This document shows positions 17,755 through 25,589 of a DNA stretch of 64,000 nucleotides, piece after piece (within the stretch, counting starts at the first letter, position 1; each line of letters starts with the position of its first letter). The notes beneath the pieces are model-generated. The model saw nothing but the letters and a program-made list of their open reading frames with translations. It had not been told where the DNA came from and made no database searches. The DNA comes from Actinomycetes bacterium (GTDB lineage: Bacteria > Actinomycetota > Actinomycetes > Nanopelagicales > Nanopelagicaceae), in the NCBI GenBank assembly GCA_947383695.1, contig OX376642.1:682001-746000 (forward strand), given 5' to 3'. The position numbers were made by a program, and so were the translations under genes.

Positions 17755-18376
17755 TCAGTTGCATCCAGAGTGGCAAGAAGTATTACTTTCACAAAGATCT
17801 AATATTGATCGAATTGATTCATATCTACATAATCGAGAGATTTCCCCAACACACGATTTAATCTTCAGAGCGTTACACCATCCTATTTCTCATACTCGTG
17901 TTGTTATCGTCGGTCAGGATCCATATCCAACAAAGGGTCATGCACATGGCTTGGCTTTTTCCGTTGAATCGTCTGTTACTCCGTTACCAGCTTCATTGCG
18001 AAACATTTTTGAAGAGCTTAAATCCGATTGCGGCATCACCCGAAGTAGTGGAGATTTATCGGAATGGGCTGATCAAGGGGTCATGCTGTTAAATCGAATC
18101 TTGAGCACCGAGATCGGTTCCTCTATGGCACATGCGAAATTGGGTTGGGAAGAGATCACCAACACAATCGCGTCGGTGTTGGGACAACAACCTGTTGTTG
18201 CGGTTTTATGGGGAAGGTACGCAGCGCAGTTAGCTGGCTACTTTAAAGATGAGATGGTTATAACTTCTGCACACCCGAGTCCATTATCTGCTTATAGAGG
18301 CTTTTTGGGATCGCAACCATTTTCAGCGATCAACTCAAAGCTAACAGAACATGGAATGCCTGCAATAAATTGGTAA
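17741..18376 (+). CDS. ung: Uracil-DNA glycosylase, family 1
   Basis: Removes uracil from DNA to start base-excision repair. The protein has the water-activating loop VGQDPYPTKGHAHGLAFS, the SLRNIFEEL helix, LLNRIL and the DNA-minor-groove loop HPSPLSAYRGFLG. The frame opens at a TTG (17735), but GTG 17741 gives MPLFNQLHPEW, closer to the family; both overlap the upstream gene by 14-20 bases, so coupling is likely. A stem-loop terminator follows directly. Length of 211 residues is normal. Confidence 0.95.
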   Translation: MPLFNQLHPEWQEVLLSQRSNIDRIDSYLHNREISPTHDLIFRALHHPISHTRVVIVGQDPYPTKGHAHGLAFSVESSVTPLPASLRNIFEELKSDCGITRSSGDLSEWADQGVMLLNRILSTEIGSSMAHAKLGWEEITNTIASVLGQQPVVAVLWGRYAAQLAGYFKDEMVITSAHPSPLSAYRGFLGSQPFSAINSKLTEHGMPAINW

Positions 18377-18380
18377 AGAA

Positions 18381-18406
18381 AAGGCCCCCGGTTTCCCGAG
18401 GGCCTT
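18381..18406. terminator. Bidirectional stem-loop terminator between ung and purine permease
   Basis: An 11-position stem with one mismatch, AAGGCCCCCGG pairing with CCGAGGGCCTT around a TTTC loop, lies 4 bases after the ung stop and 14 bases after the permease stop on the other strand. T-rich tails are short on both sides. It is the only strong terminator in the first 46 kb. Confidence 0.75.
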
Positions 18407-18420
18407 TCTCCTTCAAGCTG

Positions 18421-19866
18421 TTATCCAAGCCAAGCGTTAAGCGGCGAGGATAGGAAGTAGATTACAAATAGACCAGAAACAAGAAGTAGCAATGGATGAA
18501 GCTCCTTGCCACGGCCCTGAATCAGGCGAATTACTACATGTGTAATGAATCCCGCACCGATACCTACTGAGATGTTGTAGGTAAATGGCATCAAGATAAT
18601 TGTTAAGAATGCTGGGATTCCAATACCCATATCATCCCAATCAATGTTCTTGATCTGAGTCATCATCAGGAATCCGACGATGATCAGGGCAGGTGTTGCA
18701 GCCTCGTAAGGAATGATTGCAACAAGAGGAGCTAGGAAGGTTGTGAGAAGGAATGCTATTCCGGTCACAACTGAAGCTAGTCCTGTACGAGCACCTTCAC
18801 CAACGCCAGCTGCAGATTCAATGTAGCTAGTGTTTGAAGAGATACCTGCAGCACCACCTGCAGCAGCTGCTACAGAGTCGACCAAAAGAATCTTTTGGAT
18901 GTTGTCAACATTTCCATCTTTATCTGCAAGTCCTGCTTCATGACCAATTGCAGTAACTGTTCCAACTGTGTCGAAGAAATCAGAGAGCAACAAGGTGAAG
19001 AGAAGAAGGATTGCTGCGATAAGTGAAACATTGTCCAATGTGAATGCTCCGAAGAGATCAAACTGGCCGGTGAAATCAAACTTCGGTACAGAAACGATAT
19101 CGGTAGGAACAGCAGGGATGTTCAAGCCCCAACCACCATCAACAATTTTCGGAGGATTGCCAGCTGTAAAGCCAGGAGCGATGTTGTAAATCTTTTGGAT
19201 AACAACAGCGGCAACAGTTGCTCCAACGATTCCGATAAGGATTGCACCCTTAACCTTGCGAACCATGAGTCCGATGATTAGAAGTGTTCCAAATACGAAT
19301 ACAACCGTTGGCCAACCAACTAGATTTCCATTAACGCCTAGGCCCACAGGAACTGGACCACTTGCGGTACGACGAACGAAACCAGCATCTACAAGACCAA
19401 TAAGTGCGATGAAAAGACCGATTCCAACTGAGATCGCAATCTTTATTTGTGGTGGTACCGCTTTGAATACCGCTACGCGGAAGCCTGTAAGAACCAGAAC
19501 CAAGATGATCAAACCTTCAAGAACAACAAGGCCCATTGCTGCAGCCCATGTCATCTTTGATGCGATACCAACAGCAACGAAGGTATTAAGTCCAAGGCCT
19601 GTAGCAAGTGCCAATGGATAGTTCGCGATTGATCCCATCAGGATTGTTAGAACACCTGCAACTAATGCAGTTGTAGCTGCAACCATTGCTGGAGCTGGTT
19701 GCGCTCCGCCAAATAGGAATTGACCATTTGCATCAGGTGAATACGCCAAGATGATTGGGTTGAGCGCCACGATGTAAGCCATCGTGAAGAAGGTTACGAG
19801 TCCGCCTCGAACCTCTTGGGCGATTGATGAGCCCCGTTCCGAGATTTTGAAGTATGAATCCAGCAT
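18421..19866 (-). CDS. NCS2 family purine (guanine/hypoxanthine or adenine) permease, AzgA-like
   Basis: A 481-residue membrane protein with about 12-14 hydrophobic segments. AzgA/PbuG-branch signatures are visible: an N-terminal GGLVTFFTMAYIVALNP, ATGLGLNTFVA, SDFFDTVGT and SSNTSYIESAAGVGEGARTG. It probably imports purine bases by proton symport, which fits apt (adenine salvage) encoded at 25 kb. The start is ATG 19866, with an AAAGG ribosome binding site 8 bases upstream, rather than 19929. A structured leader precedes it (see 19892-19936). The exact base transported cannot be read from sequence. Confidence 0.92.
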   Translation of the reverse strand: MLDSYFKISERGSSIAQEVRGGLVTFFTMAYIVALNPIILAYSPDANGQFLFGGAQPAPAMVAATTALVAGVLTILMGSIANYPLALATGLGLNTFVAVGIASKMTWAAAMGLVVLEGLIILVLVLTGFRVAVFKAVPPQIKIAISVGIGLFIALIGLVDAGFVRRTASGPVPVGLGVNGNLVGWPTVVFVFGTLLIIGLMVRKVKGAILIGIVGATVAAVVIQKIYNIAPGFTAGNPPKIVDGGWGLNIPAVPTDIVSVPKFDFTGQFDLFGAFTLDNVSLIAAILLLFTLLLSDFFDTVGTVTAIGHEAGLADKDGNVDNIQKILLVDSVAAAAGGAAGISSNTSYIESAAGVGEGARTGLASVVTGIAFLLTTFLAPLVAIIPYEAATPALIIVGFLMMTQIKNIDWDDMGIGIPAFLTIILMPFTYNISVGIGAGFITHVVIRLIQGRGKELHPLLLLVSGLFVIYFLSSPLNAWLG

Positions 19867-19891
19867 GAATACTGCCTTTCTAATTTTGTTA

Positions 19892-19936
19892 ACGGGGGTG
19901 TTTGCGACCCCGTGTGCGATAGGGCGCACAACCCTT
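19892..19936 (-). promoter_or_regulatory. Structured 5' leader with predicted pseudoknot before purine permease
   Basis: In the 94-base spacer between yczE-like gene and permease, the minus-strand RNA reads AGGG, U, UGUGCG, CCCU, AU, CGCACA. UGUGCG pairs with CGCACA, and the hairpin loop CCCU pairs with the preceding AGGG, the geometry of a compact H-type pseudoknot. A second stem, ACGGGG with CCCCGU (19892-19913), follows, then a ribosome binding site. It does not match the guanine-riboswitch consensus. Function and folding are predictions by eye. Confidence 0.4.
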
Positions 19937-19960
19937 GGGAAGATATGAAGATCCTATGGG

Positions 19961-20626
19961 CTACCTGGAAGTAACTCGTGAAACGACTCCCAGGGCGATA
20001 GCGATTGATTGCCCTATGAGCAGGGCAAATAGGAGCGTACCGAGGCCTACCGTGCCACCCAATAGCCAACCGGCAACCAAAACCGAGCCTTCAATAGCTA
20101 AGCGAACTCGTCCGATGCGAACTCCTGTTGAGTTGTGAAGCGCGGTCATCAATCCATCTCGTGGACCCGGACCAAGAGCGCAGGTGATGTACAGGGCTGA
20201 TCCAAGTCCAACCATGCCAATACCTATGAGACAGTAAATAACTCCCAAAGCGTAATTACTTTGCTCTGGAAAAATTGAGACACCAATTTGAATTGCAGTA
20301 GCAATGATGACGATATTGGAAAGTGTTCCGAATCCTGGTTTTTCCTTCAGTGGAATCCATAACAAGAGCACTAATGAACTTATTGCAAAGGTTGACCAAC
20401 CCATCGTGATATCAAGTTTTCCTGAAACACCTTGCGCCAAAACCGACCATGGAGCGTTGCCAATCGTGCTTTGAATAAGTAGCGAATCTCCAAGGCCAAA
20501 TATGAACAAGCCGAAGAAGAGCACACCAATACGAGCCGGATTCAAATCCCATCTAGATCCAGCGCTCCATGGAGTCTTCGGAACTGTCTTGTGTGGGCGC
20601 AAAAACTCTAGAAATGAATTGGACAT
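19961..20626 (-). CDS. YczE/YitT-type integral membrane protein
   Basis: A 221-residue protein with about five transmembrane segments (for example GVLFFGLFIFGLGDSLLI, FAISSLVLLLWIPL, ALGVIYCLIGIGMVGLGSAL). The family hallmark GPGPRDGLMTAL followed by G-x-RIG-x-VR and GWLLGGTVGLGTLLFALLIG is clear. The family is widespread but has no established biochemical role. It starts 20 bases from the divergent DUF554 gene, and a TATACT -10 lies six bases before the ATG, so it is probably leaderless. It is followed by the purine permease. Confidence 0.85.
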   Translation of the reverse strand: MSNSFLEFLRPHKTVPKTPWSAGSRWDLNPARIGVLFFGLFIFGLGDSLLIQSTIGNAPWSVLAQGVSGKLDITMGWSTFAISSLVLLLWIPLKEKPGFGTLSNIVIIATAIQIGVSIFPEQSNYALGVIYCLIGIGMVGLGSALYITCALGPGPRDGLMTALHNSTGVRIGRVRLAIEGSVLVAGWLLGGTVGLGTLLFALLIGQSIAIALGVVSRVTSR

Positions 20627-20632
20627 TGAGTG

Positions 20633-20640
20633 AGTATAAT
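20633..20640. promoter_or_regulatory. Overlapping divergent -10 boxes between yczE-like and DUF554 genes
   Basis: Plus strand TATAAT (20635-20640) lies six bases before the DUF554 ATG at 20647. Minus strand TATACT (complement of 20633-20638) lies six bases before the yczE-like ATG at 20626. The two boxes share four base pairs, and only 20 bases separate the two start codons. Confidence 0.65.
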
Positions 20641-20646
20641 CAGCAA

Positions 20647-21378
20647 ATGTTTCCTGGCGTTGGCACCATCATCAATATCATCACGATTATCTCTGGAGCA
20701 TCCCTTGGAGTTCTAGTAGGAAATCGCATGCCAACTCGAACAAGGACCTTGCTGACAGATGTTCTTGGCTTGGTTACTTTGTTAGGCGCAGCTTCAGCTC
20801 TCATCCCACTGTGGTCGGATCGTTATAACGATGCTCTTCCACAAGGCTGGAGTTTGCTCGTAGTTCTTGGATCACTTCTTATTGGTGGTTTGATCGGCTC
20901 GGCGTTAAAACTAGAAAATAGACTTGATGCACTAGGTGAAAATCTGCGTATTAGATTTAAAGCCTCTAGCGAATCTACCTTTGTTGAAGGTTTTGTCGCT
21001 GCATCACTTCTCTTTGCCATTGGTCCGCTGGCTATTCTCGGAAGCATCAGCGACGGTATGGGTACCGGAATAGATCAACTGATTCTCAAAAGCACCCTCG
21101 ACTTTTTTGCTGCCATGGCCTTTGCCACCTCTTTAGGGTGGGGTGTTGCAGTCTCAGCTCTGCCCGTTGGAATTTATCAAGGCGTGTGGACGGTAATTGG
21201 CTTTGGTCTAGGAGAAATCTTGGATGGGTATCAAGTTGATGCGATGACTGTTGTTGGCGGAATCATGCTGATTTGCATCGCCTTCAGATTGTTAAACATA
21301 AAGAGCGTTGCTGTCGGCAATCTCTTGCCGGCGCTAGCTATCGCTCCGTTATTTGCTCTGATAGTTCACAGTATTTAG
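20647..21378 (+). CDS. DUF554 family membrane protein
   Basis: A 243-residue hydrophobic protein with six to seven membrane segments; GTIINIITIISGASLGVLVG at the N-terminus and FVAASLLFAIGPLAILGSI are typical of DUF554 (YdfK/YqgA). Its substrate is unknown; transporter-like folds have been suggested for the family. ATG 20647 is chosen because a perfect TATAAT lies six bases upstream; the open frame extends back to 20569 inside the divergent gene. Its TAG stop interlocks with the stop of the alcohol dehydrogenase gene on the other strand (4-base overlap). Confidence 0.85.
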   Translation: MFPGVGTIINIITIISGASLGVLVGNRMPTRTRTLLTDVLGLVTLLGAASALIPLWSDRYNDALPQGWSLLVVLGSLLIGGLIGSALKLENRLDALGENLRIRFKASSESTFVEGFVAASLLFAIGPLAILGSISDGMGTGIDQLILKSTLDFFAAMAFATSLGWGVAVSALPVGIYQGVWTVIGFGLGEILDGYQVDAMTVVGGIMLICIAFRLLNIKSVAVGNLLPALAIAPLFALIVHSI

Positions 21379-22415
21379 ATCGTTGAGGCATCGATGACAA
21401 ATCGATACTTCACATCACTTGCAACTGTCCTTTTGTACGCCTGGTTGATGTAATCAGCTTTAATAACTTCCACATCACTCACGATTGAGTGCTTTGCACA
21501 GAAATCCAGCATCTCCTGCATCTCAGGAACTCCACCGATCATAGAACCTGCCATTGAGCGACGACCGTTGAGCAAGGTACCCGCATGAACTTCATACGGC
21601 TTACCCGGAAGACCGATGACGACGAGCGTTCCATCGAGGGTAAGGAGATTGAGATAATCGTTGATATTGAGCTCAGCACTTACGGTGTTAAGAATGAGAT
21701 CAAAGTTTTTAGTCAATGGAGTTAAGTTAGCTGGATCCTTTGTGCTGACAAAGTGATGGGCTCCCATTGCAATCGCATCTGCTTGTTTATTGGGGGAATG
21801 GGATAAAACAGTAACTTCAGCGCCCATTGCTACTGCAAACTTCACACCCATATGACCCAAGCCGCCCAAGCCCATAACAGCAACTTTCATGCCTGGCTTA
21901 ACTTTCCAATGCTTGATCGGCGAGTACAAAGTAATTCCGGCGCACAACAGTGGTGCAACACCATCTAAAGGAAGATTGTCAGGAATCTTCACCGCATAAT
22001 CTTCATTGATAACAAAGTTATTTGAGTAACCGCCCATTGCAACTGTTTTTCCATCGCGTTCTAAACCGTTATATGTGCCGGTCATTCCTTCTACGCAATA
22101 CTGCTGTAATCCCTTTTGGCAACTTTCACAGGCACGACAAGAGTCAACGAAGACACCGACACCGATCTTGTCACCAACTGAAAATTTAGAAACCTTGGTG
22201 CCGACCGCGGTCACAATGCCTGCGATTTCATGACCTGGAACCATAGGGAAGATTGCTGGTCCCCATTCTTCAGCCACTTGGTGGATATCACTATGACAGA
22301 TTCCGGCATAGGAAATATCAAGGGCAACATCATTGGAACCTAATTCGCGACGTTCAAACTCGTATGGAACTAGATCTGTCTTTGCAGCTAGTGCTGCATA
22401 AGCACGTGATTTCAT
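21375..22415 (-). CDS. Zinc-dependent NAD(P) alcohol dehydrogenase
   Basis: A 346-residue medium-chain dehydrogenase of the YahK/cinnamyl alcohol dehydrogenase type. Catalytic zinc ligands are in AGICHSDIHQ and GHEIAG; structural zinc cysteines in CRACESCQKGLQQYC; the cofactor loop is VMGLGGLGHMGVKFAVAMGA. It probably reduces aldehydes with NADPH. ATG 22415 is chosen because AAGGAG stands six bases before it; the frame is open to 22505 but that part overlaps tdk. Only two bases separate it from the tdk stop, so the genes form an operon. Confidence 0.93.
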   Translation of the reverse strand: MKSRAYAALAAKTDLVPYEFERRELGSNDVALDISYAGICHSDIHQVAEEWGPAIFPMVPGHEIAGIVTAVGTKVSKFSVGDKIGVGVFVDSCRACESCQKGLQQYCVEGMTGTYNGLERDGKTVAMGGYSNNFVINEDYAVKIPDNLPLDGVAPLLCAGITLYSPIKHWKVKPGMKVAVMGLGGLGHMGVKFAVAMGAEVTVLSHSPNKQADAIAMGAHHFVSTKDPANLTPLTKNFDLILNTVSAELNINDYLNLLTLDGTLVVIGLPGKPYEVHAGTLLNGRRSMAGSMIGGVPEMQEMLDFCAKHSIVSDVEVIKADYINQAYKRTVASDVKYRFVIDASTI

Positions 22416-22417
22416 TG

Positions 22418-23062
22418 TTACTCCTTGAACGGTAGGGGGAGGGATGAAGTATGTGCTGCACGTGATGCACGCGCTGTTACTTGTCGCATGTGATGGCGAC
22501 GGCAAAGAACCTCATATGCAACCTCTGCACCTGGTGCTACATCGCCAACGACGACCTGTTCACCCTCAACAACCATAACGCCGCCAACAGTTCGGGCGTT
22601 ATGTGTTGCTCGAGCACCGCACCAGCACAATGCTTCAACCTGCAAGGTGTTTACACGGTCGGCAAGTTCAACTAAACGAGCAGAGCCAGGAAATAACTTT
22701 GTTCTAAAGTCAGCAAGGATTCCAAAGGCGAATACATCGATTCCTAAACCATCAACCACGCGTGCTAGTTGATCGATTTGCGAGCTCTCATAAAATTGAG
22801 CCTCATCGCAAATGATGTAATCAACTCTTTCACCCATAGAAAGCTTGTCCACTACCAACTTGTGAATATCTAATTCAGGTGACACTTCAATTGCAGGACT
22901 TGATAAACCTAATCGTGAGGAAATAACGCCAGAACCTGCACGATCCTTATTTGTGAAAATCAGACCGGTTCGTCCTCGACTTTGATGGTTATGGGCTGTT
23001 TGAAGTGCGAGCGTGGATTTACCGCTATCCATCGTTCCACAGTAATAAATCAATTCAGCCAT
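22418..23062 (-). CDS. tdk: Thymidine kinase, TK1 type
   Basis: Phosphorylates thymidine for salvage. The 214-residue protein has P-loop GTMDSGKST, the DEAQF Walker B segment, the lasso region, and zinc ligands in CWCGARATHNAR and CRRHH. ATG 23062 gives MAELIYYCGTMDSGKST, matching family starts; an ATG nine bases upstream is also possible. M. tuberculosis lacks this gene. It lies between the acyltransferase gene (20-base gap) and the alcohol dehydrogenase gene on the minus strand, in what appears to be a four-gene operon starting at apt. Confidence 0.94.
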   Translation of the reverse strand: MAELIYYCGTMDSGKSTLALQTAHNHQSRGRTGLIFTNKDRAGSGVISSRLGLSSPAIEVSPELDIHKLVVDKLSMGERVDYIICDEAQFYESSQIDQLARVVDGLGIDVFAFGILADFRTKLFPGSARLVELADRVNTLQVEALCWCGARATHNARTVGGVMVVEGEQVVVGDVAPGAEVAYEVLCRRHHMRQVTARASRAAHTSSLPLPFKE

Positions 23063-23083
23063 GGAGCGCATCCTGCCATAGCT

Positions 23084-24931
23084 CTAGGTAAATAGCCCCT
23101 TATCCTTCAAGGCTGCTTCAACTTTCCCCTTCAAAGCTAAGGCTGCTTCAACTGAAATGTGCGAGCCGTCACGATAGACAACGTATCCATCTTGAATAGC
23201 GGGACAGAAAGATGTGCAAAGCCAAGGGGTTGGATCAATCTTTTTAAAGCCGTTGATAATCACGTTGGGAGTTTTCTCCGTAGAGTCACATGTGTGTGAA
23301 TCACGGGAGGCAAGACAGTTAGGAATATCCCGAAGAGGTCGTGGCGTATCGCTTATGTAAATCAAATTCTTGGATGCACCCTGTAAATCTGCTAACAATC
23401 GACGTTGCCCGTCATTCCACCACTGAGTTCTACTTGGATAACCAGATGGGGGAGTGAAGTATTGAAAACTACTCACAATGACAGCTTCCGGCTTGATCTT
23501 CTGAATTCGCTTAAGGGAATTTTCTCGCCATTTTTCGCAATCTGAGTTTTTGAATGCGCCTTGATCGGGTCGTGGGCTATCAACTGATGAACATGCTGAT
23601 TTAGTGAGCGAGATTAATTCAAACCCTTTTTCCCGTGCTAACGCCTCTAGGGTTGGGAACCACTGGGCGGCATGAGAGTCTCCGTACAAAACAATCTTCT
23701 TTTTGGAACCTATCTCGCCGTAAGTGCAGGGGCCAGACTCATTTTCACCGTAATTAACATGGCAACCATCACCATAAACAGCAGGCTTTTCTATGACCTT
23801 ATTCAGATCAAAACGATAGTTAGTCCCTTTGACAGAAATAATTGAACTAGCGGTGGAAGAAATCACTACTGCAGCAAGTAAGGAAATCACGGTCGTTGCA
23901 GCAAAGAATCCATAAACCTTTTTGCCGCTCCAGTTTCTGTGACGTAAAGGTTGTTCCACAAATTTGCTTGTCAAGTGAGCCAAGACAACGGTTAATAGGA
24001 TGCAGAAAATTCGCTCCCGTATGCGCAGTGGACGACCTAAAGCACTGCTCGGCAAGACCAATGCAGGCCAATGCCATAAGTACAGTGGATAGGAAATTGC
24101 ACCTAACCATTGTGCCAAGCGATTATTGCTAACATCGTTAAAGAATCGAGGCCAAATCGGGATTGTTCCAATTAGTATCGCCGTAGCAACTACTGGCAGT
24201 AATGCGTTGATTCCTGGAAAAGCGGTGCTTTCATCGAAGTTAACTGAAGCGATCGCGATCCCGATGACACCGAGCCACGGAAAGAAACGATTCCGCAAAA
24301 ACTTATCAGGGATGAATAGCAATAGAGCGCCAACTCCAAGCTCCCATGCACGGGTAGGCAAAGAGTAGAAAGCCCAGATTGGCGATGTCTGTGTTTGGTA
24401 AATAGAGAGCAATAAAGACAGTGCAGTAACTATTGCTACGCCGTTGAGGATTGCCTTTTTGCCGTAGCGCGAAAGAAATAAGATGAAAATTGGCCAGACA
24501 ACATAGAACTGCTCTTCAACCGCTAGAGACCAGTAGTGAATAAATGGCGACGGTGTTGCATTGAGATTTTGATAATCATTTTGCCACCAGGCAAAGAGAT
24601 AGTTAGAAATATAGGCGGCCGCTGCAAATAGATCTCGACCCAGTGCATCCCGTGTAATTGGAGGAAGTACGAACATTCCCACAATAGCTGTTACGAAAAG
24701 AACGAAGACTGAAGTTGGTAGAAGTCTCTTTATTCGTCGTTGATAGAACGCGTTAAGGTCTAATCGCCCTGTTTTATCAATCTCTCGGATAATCAGACCA
24801 GTAATCAAGTAGCCAGAGATCACGTAGAAGATATCAACGCCAATGAATCCACCCGGCATTAGACGGGCATGAAAGATTGTTACAAGGAGTGCGGCTAAAG
24901 CTCGCAAACCTTGAATTTGCAGGATACGCAT
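23084..24931 (-). CDS. Membrane acyltransferase with C-terminal SGNH domain, OafA/YrhL type
   Basis: A 615-residue protein: acyltransferase-3 membrane domain with about ten helices (residues 1 to about 355), then a periplasm-side SGNH hydrolase-like domain (about 390-615). Seen: the R-x10-H region in LRALAALLVTIFHARL, FIGVDIFYVISGYLITGLI, YWSLAVEEQFYVVWP, then SGNH block I YGDSHAAQWFP and the late DGSHIS motif with Asp/His. Such proteins O-acetylate surface polysaccharide or peptidoglycan. It sits oddly between two nucleotide-salvage genes, two bases after apt. The target is unknown. Confidence 0.88.
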   Translation of the reverse strand: MRILQIQGLRALAALLVTIFHARLMPGGFIGVDIFYVISGYLITGLIIREIDKTGRLDLNAFYQRRIKRLLPTSVFVLFVTAIVGMFVLPPITRDALGRDLFAAAAYISNYLFAWWQNDYQNLNATPSPFIHYWSLAVEEQFYVVWPIFILFLSRYGKKAILNGVAIVTALSLLLSIYQTQTSPIWAFYSLPTRAWELGVGALLLFIPDKFLRNRFFPWLGVIGIAIASVNFDESTAFPGINALLPVVATAILIGTIPIWPRFFNDVSNNRLAQWLGAISYPLYLWHWPALVLPSSALGRPLRIRERIFCILLTVVLAHLTSKFVEQPLRHRNWSGKKVYGFFAATTVISLLAAVVISSTASSIISVKGTNYRFDLNKVIEKPAVYGDGCHVNYGENESGPCTYGEIGSKKKIVLYGDSHAAQWFPTLEALAREKGFELISLTKSACSSVDSPRPDQGAFKNSDCEKWRENSLKRIQKIKPEAVIVSSFQYFTPPSGYPSRTQWWNDGQRRLLADLQGASKNLIYISDTPRPLRDIPNCLASRDSHTCDSTEKTPNVIINGFKKIDPTPWLCTSFCPAIQDGYVVYRDGSHISVEAALALKGKVEAALKDKGLFT

Positions 24932-24933
24932 CG

Positions 24934-25461
24934 CTACGAAACTACCAGCGAAGTAACTGGAATTTCAGGATATTTCTGATTAAGTCGCTCTCGACCAGGG
25001 AGGCCTTCAATTTCAAGCAGTGCTAAAACATGGATGACTTTTCCACCCAGGCGTTGAATCAATTCGATCGCAGCGGCGATGGTTCCGCCAGTTGCGAGAA
25101 CATCATCGATAAGCAAGACATTTGCGCCGGGGGTAATGGCATCGATGTGAAGCTCGAGGGTGTCCACGCCGTACTCAAGTCCATAACTTTCAGAGATCGT
25201 CAGATGCGGAAGCTTTCCTGCTTTGCGAATTGGAACAAAACCACTGCGCAATTGATTTGCTACCGCAGAGGCAAAGATGAAACCACGGGCTTCAATACCA
25301 GCAACGAGGGTTGAGGAGTCGGCATAGGTTGCAAACTTTTCTGTAATTGCTATGAATGCTTCCCCGTGTGCCAACAAAGGGGTGATGTCTTGAAAACGGA
25401 TACCTGGTTGTGGGTAATCAGGGATTTCACGGATGAGCGAAAGAGCATCATCGATTTTCAT
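24934..25461 (-). CDS. apt: Adenine phosphoribosyltransferase
   Basis: Converts adenine plus PRPP to AMP. The 175-residue protein has IREIPDYPQPGIRFQDITPL, GIEARGFIFASAVA and the PRPP loop VLLIDDVLATGGT. The ATG at 25461 is a single base behind the last base of tRNA-Leu (25463), and no other start codon in frame precedes it outside the tRNA. The mRNA is therefore probably freed by tRNA 3' processing and translated with almost no leader. Followed after two bases by the acyltransferase gene. Confidence 0.95.
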   Translation of the reverse strand: MKIDDALSLIREIPDYPQPGIRFQDITPLLAHGEAFIAITEKFATYADSSTLVAGIEARGFIFASAVANQLRSGFVPIRKAGKLPHLTISESYGLEYGVDTLELHIDAITPGANVLLIDDVLATGGTIAAAIELIQRLGGKVIHVLALLEIEGLPGRERLNQKYPEIPVTSLVVS

Positions 25462-25462
25462 G

Positions 25463-25546
25463 TGTCCGAGAGGGGACTTGAACCCCTAATCCCTTGCGGG
25501 AACTAACACCTCAAGCTAGCGCGTCTGCCAATTCCGCCACCCGGAC
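25463..25546 (-). tRNA. tRNA-Leu, anticodon GAG
   Basis: An 84-base class II tRNA. Acceptor stem GTCCGGG pairs with CTCGGAC plus discriminator A; D arm GCGGAATTGGCAGACGC; anticodon arm CTAGC, loop TTGAGGT, GTTAG gives anticodon GAG; long variable arm with CCC-GCAA-GGG; T arm AGGGG, TTCAAGT, CCCCT. CCA is not encoded. The apt start codon follows after one base. Confidence 0.95.
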
Positions 25547-25589
25547 TGAGTGATAGGAAAGGATAGCAATTGGGTGCAAGAATAGCGAA

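Noticed and set aside
19867-19960. Classical purine (guanine/adenine) riboswitch before the permease
   Set aside because: The conserved core and kissing-loop sequences of the purine aptamer are absent; the hairpins seen differ.
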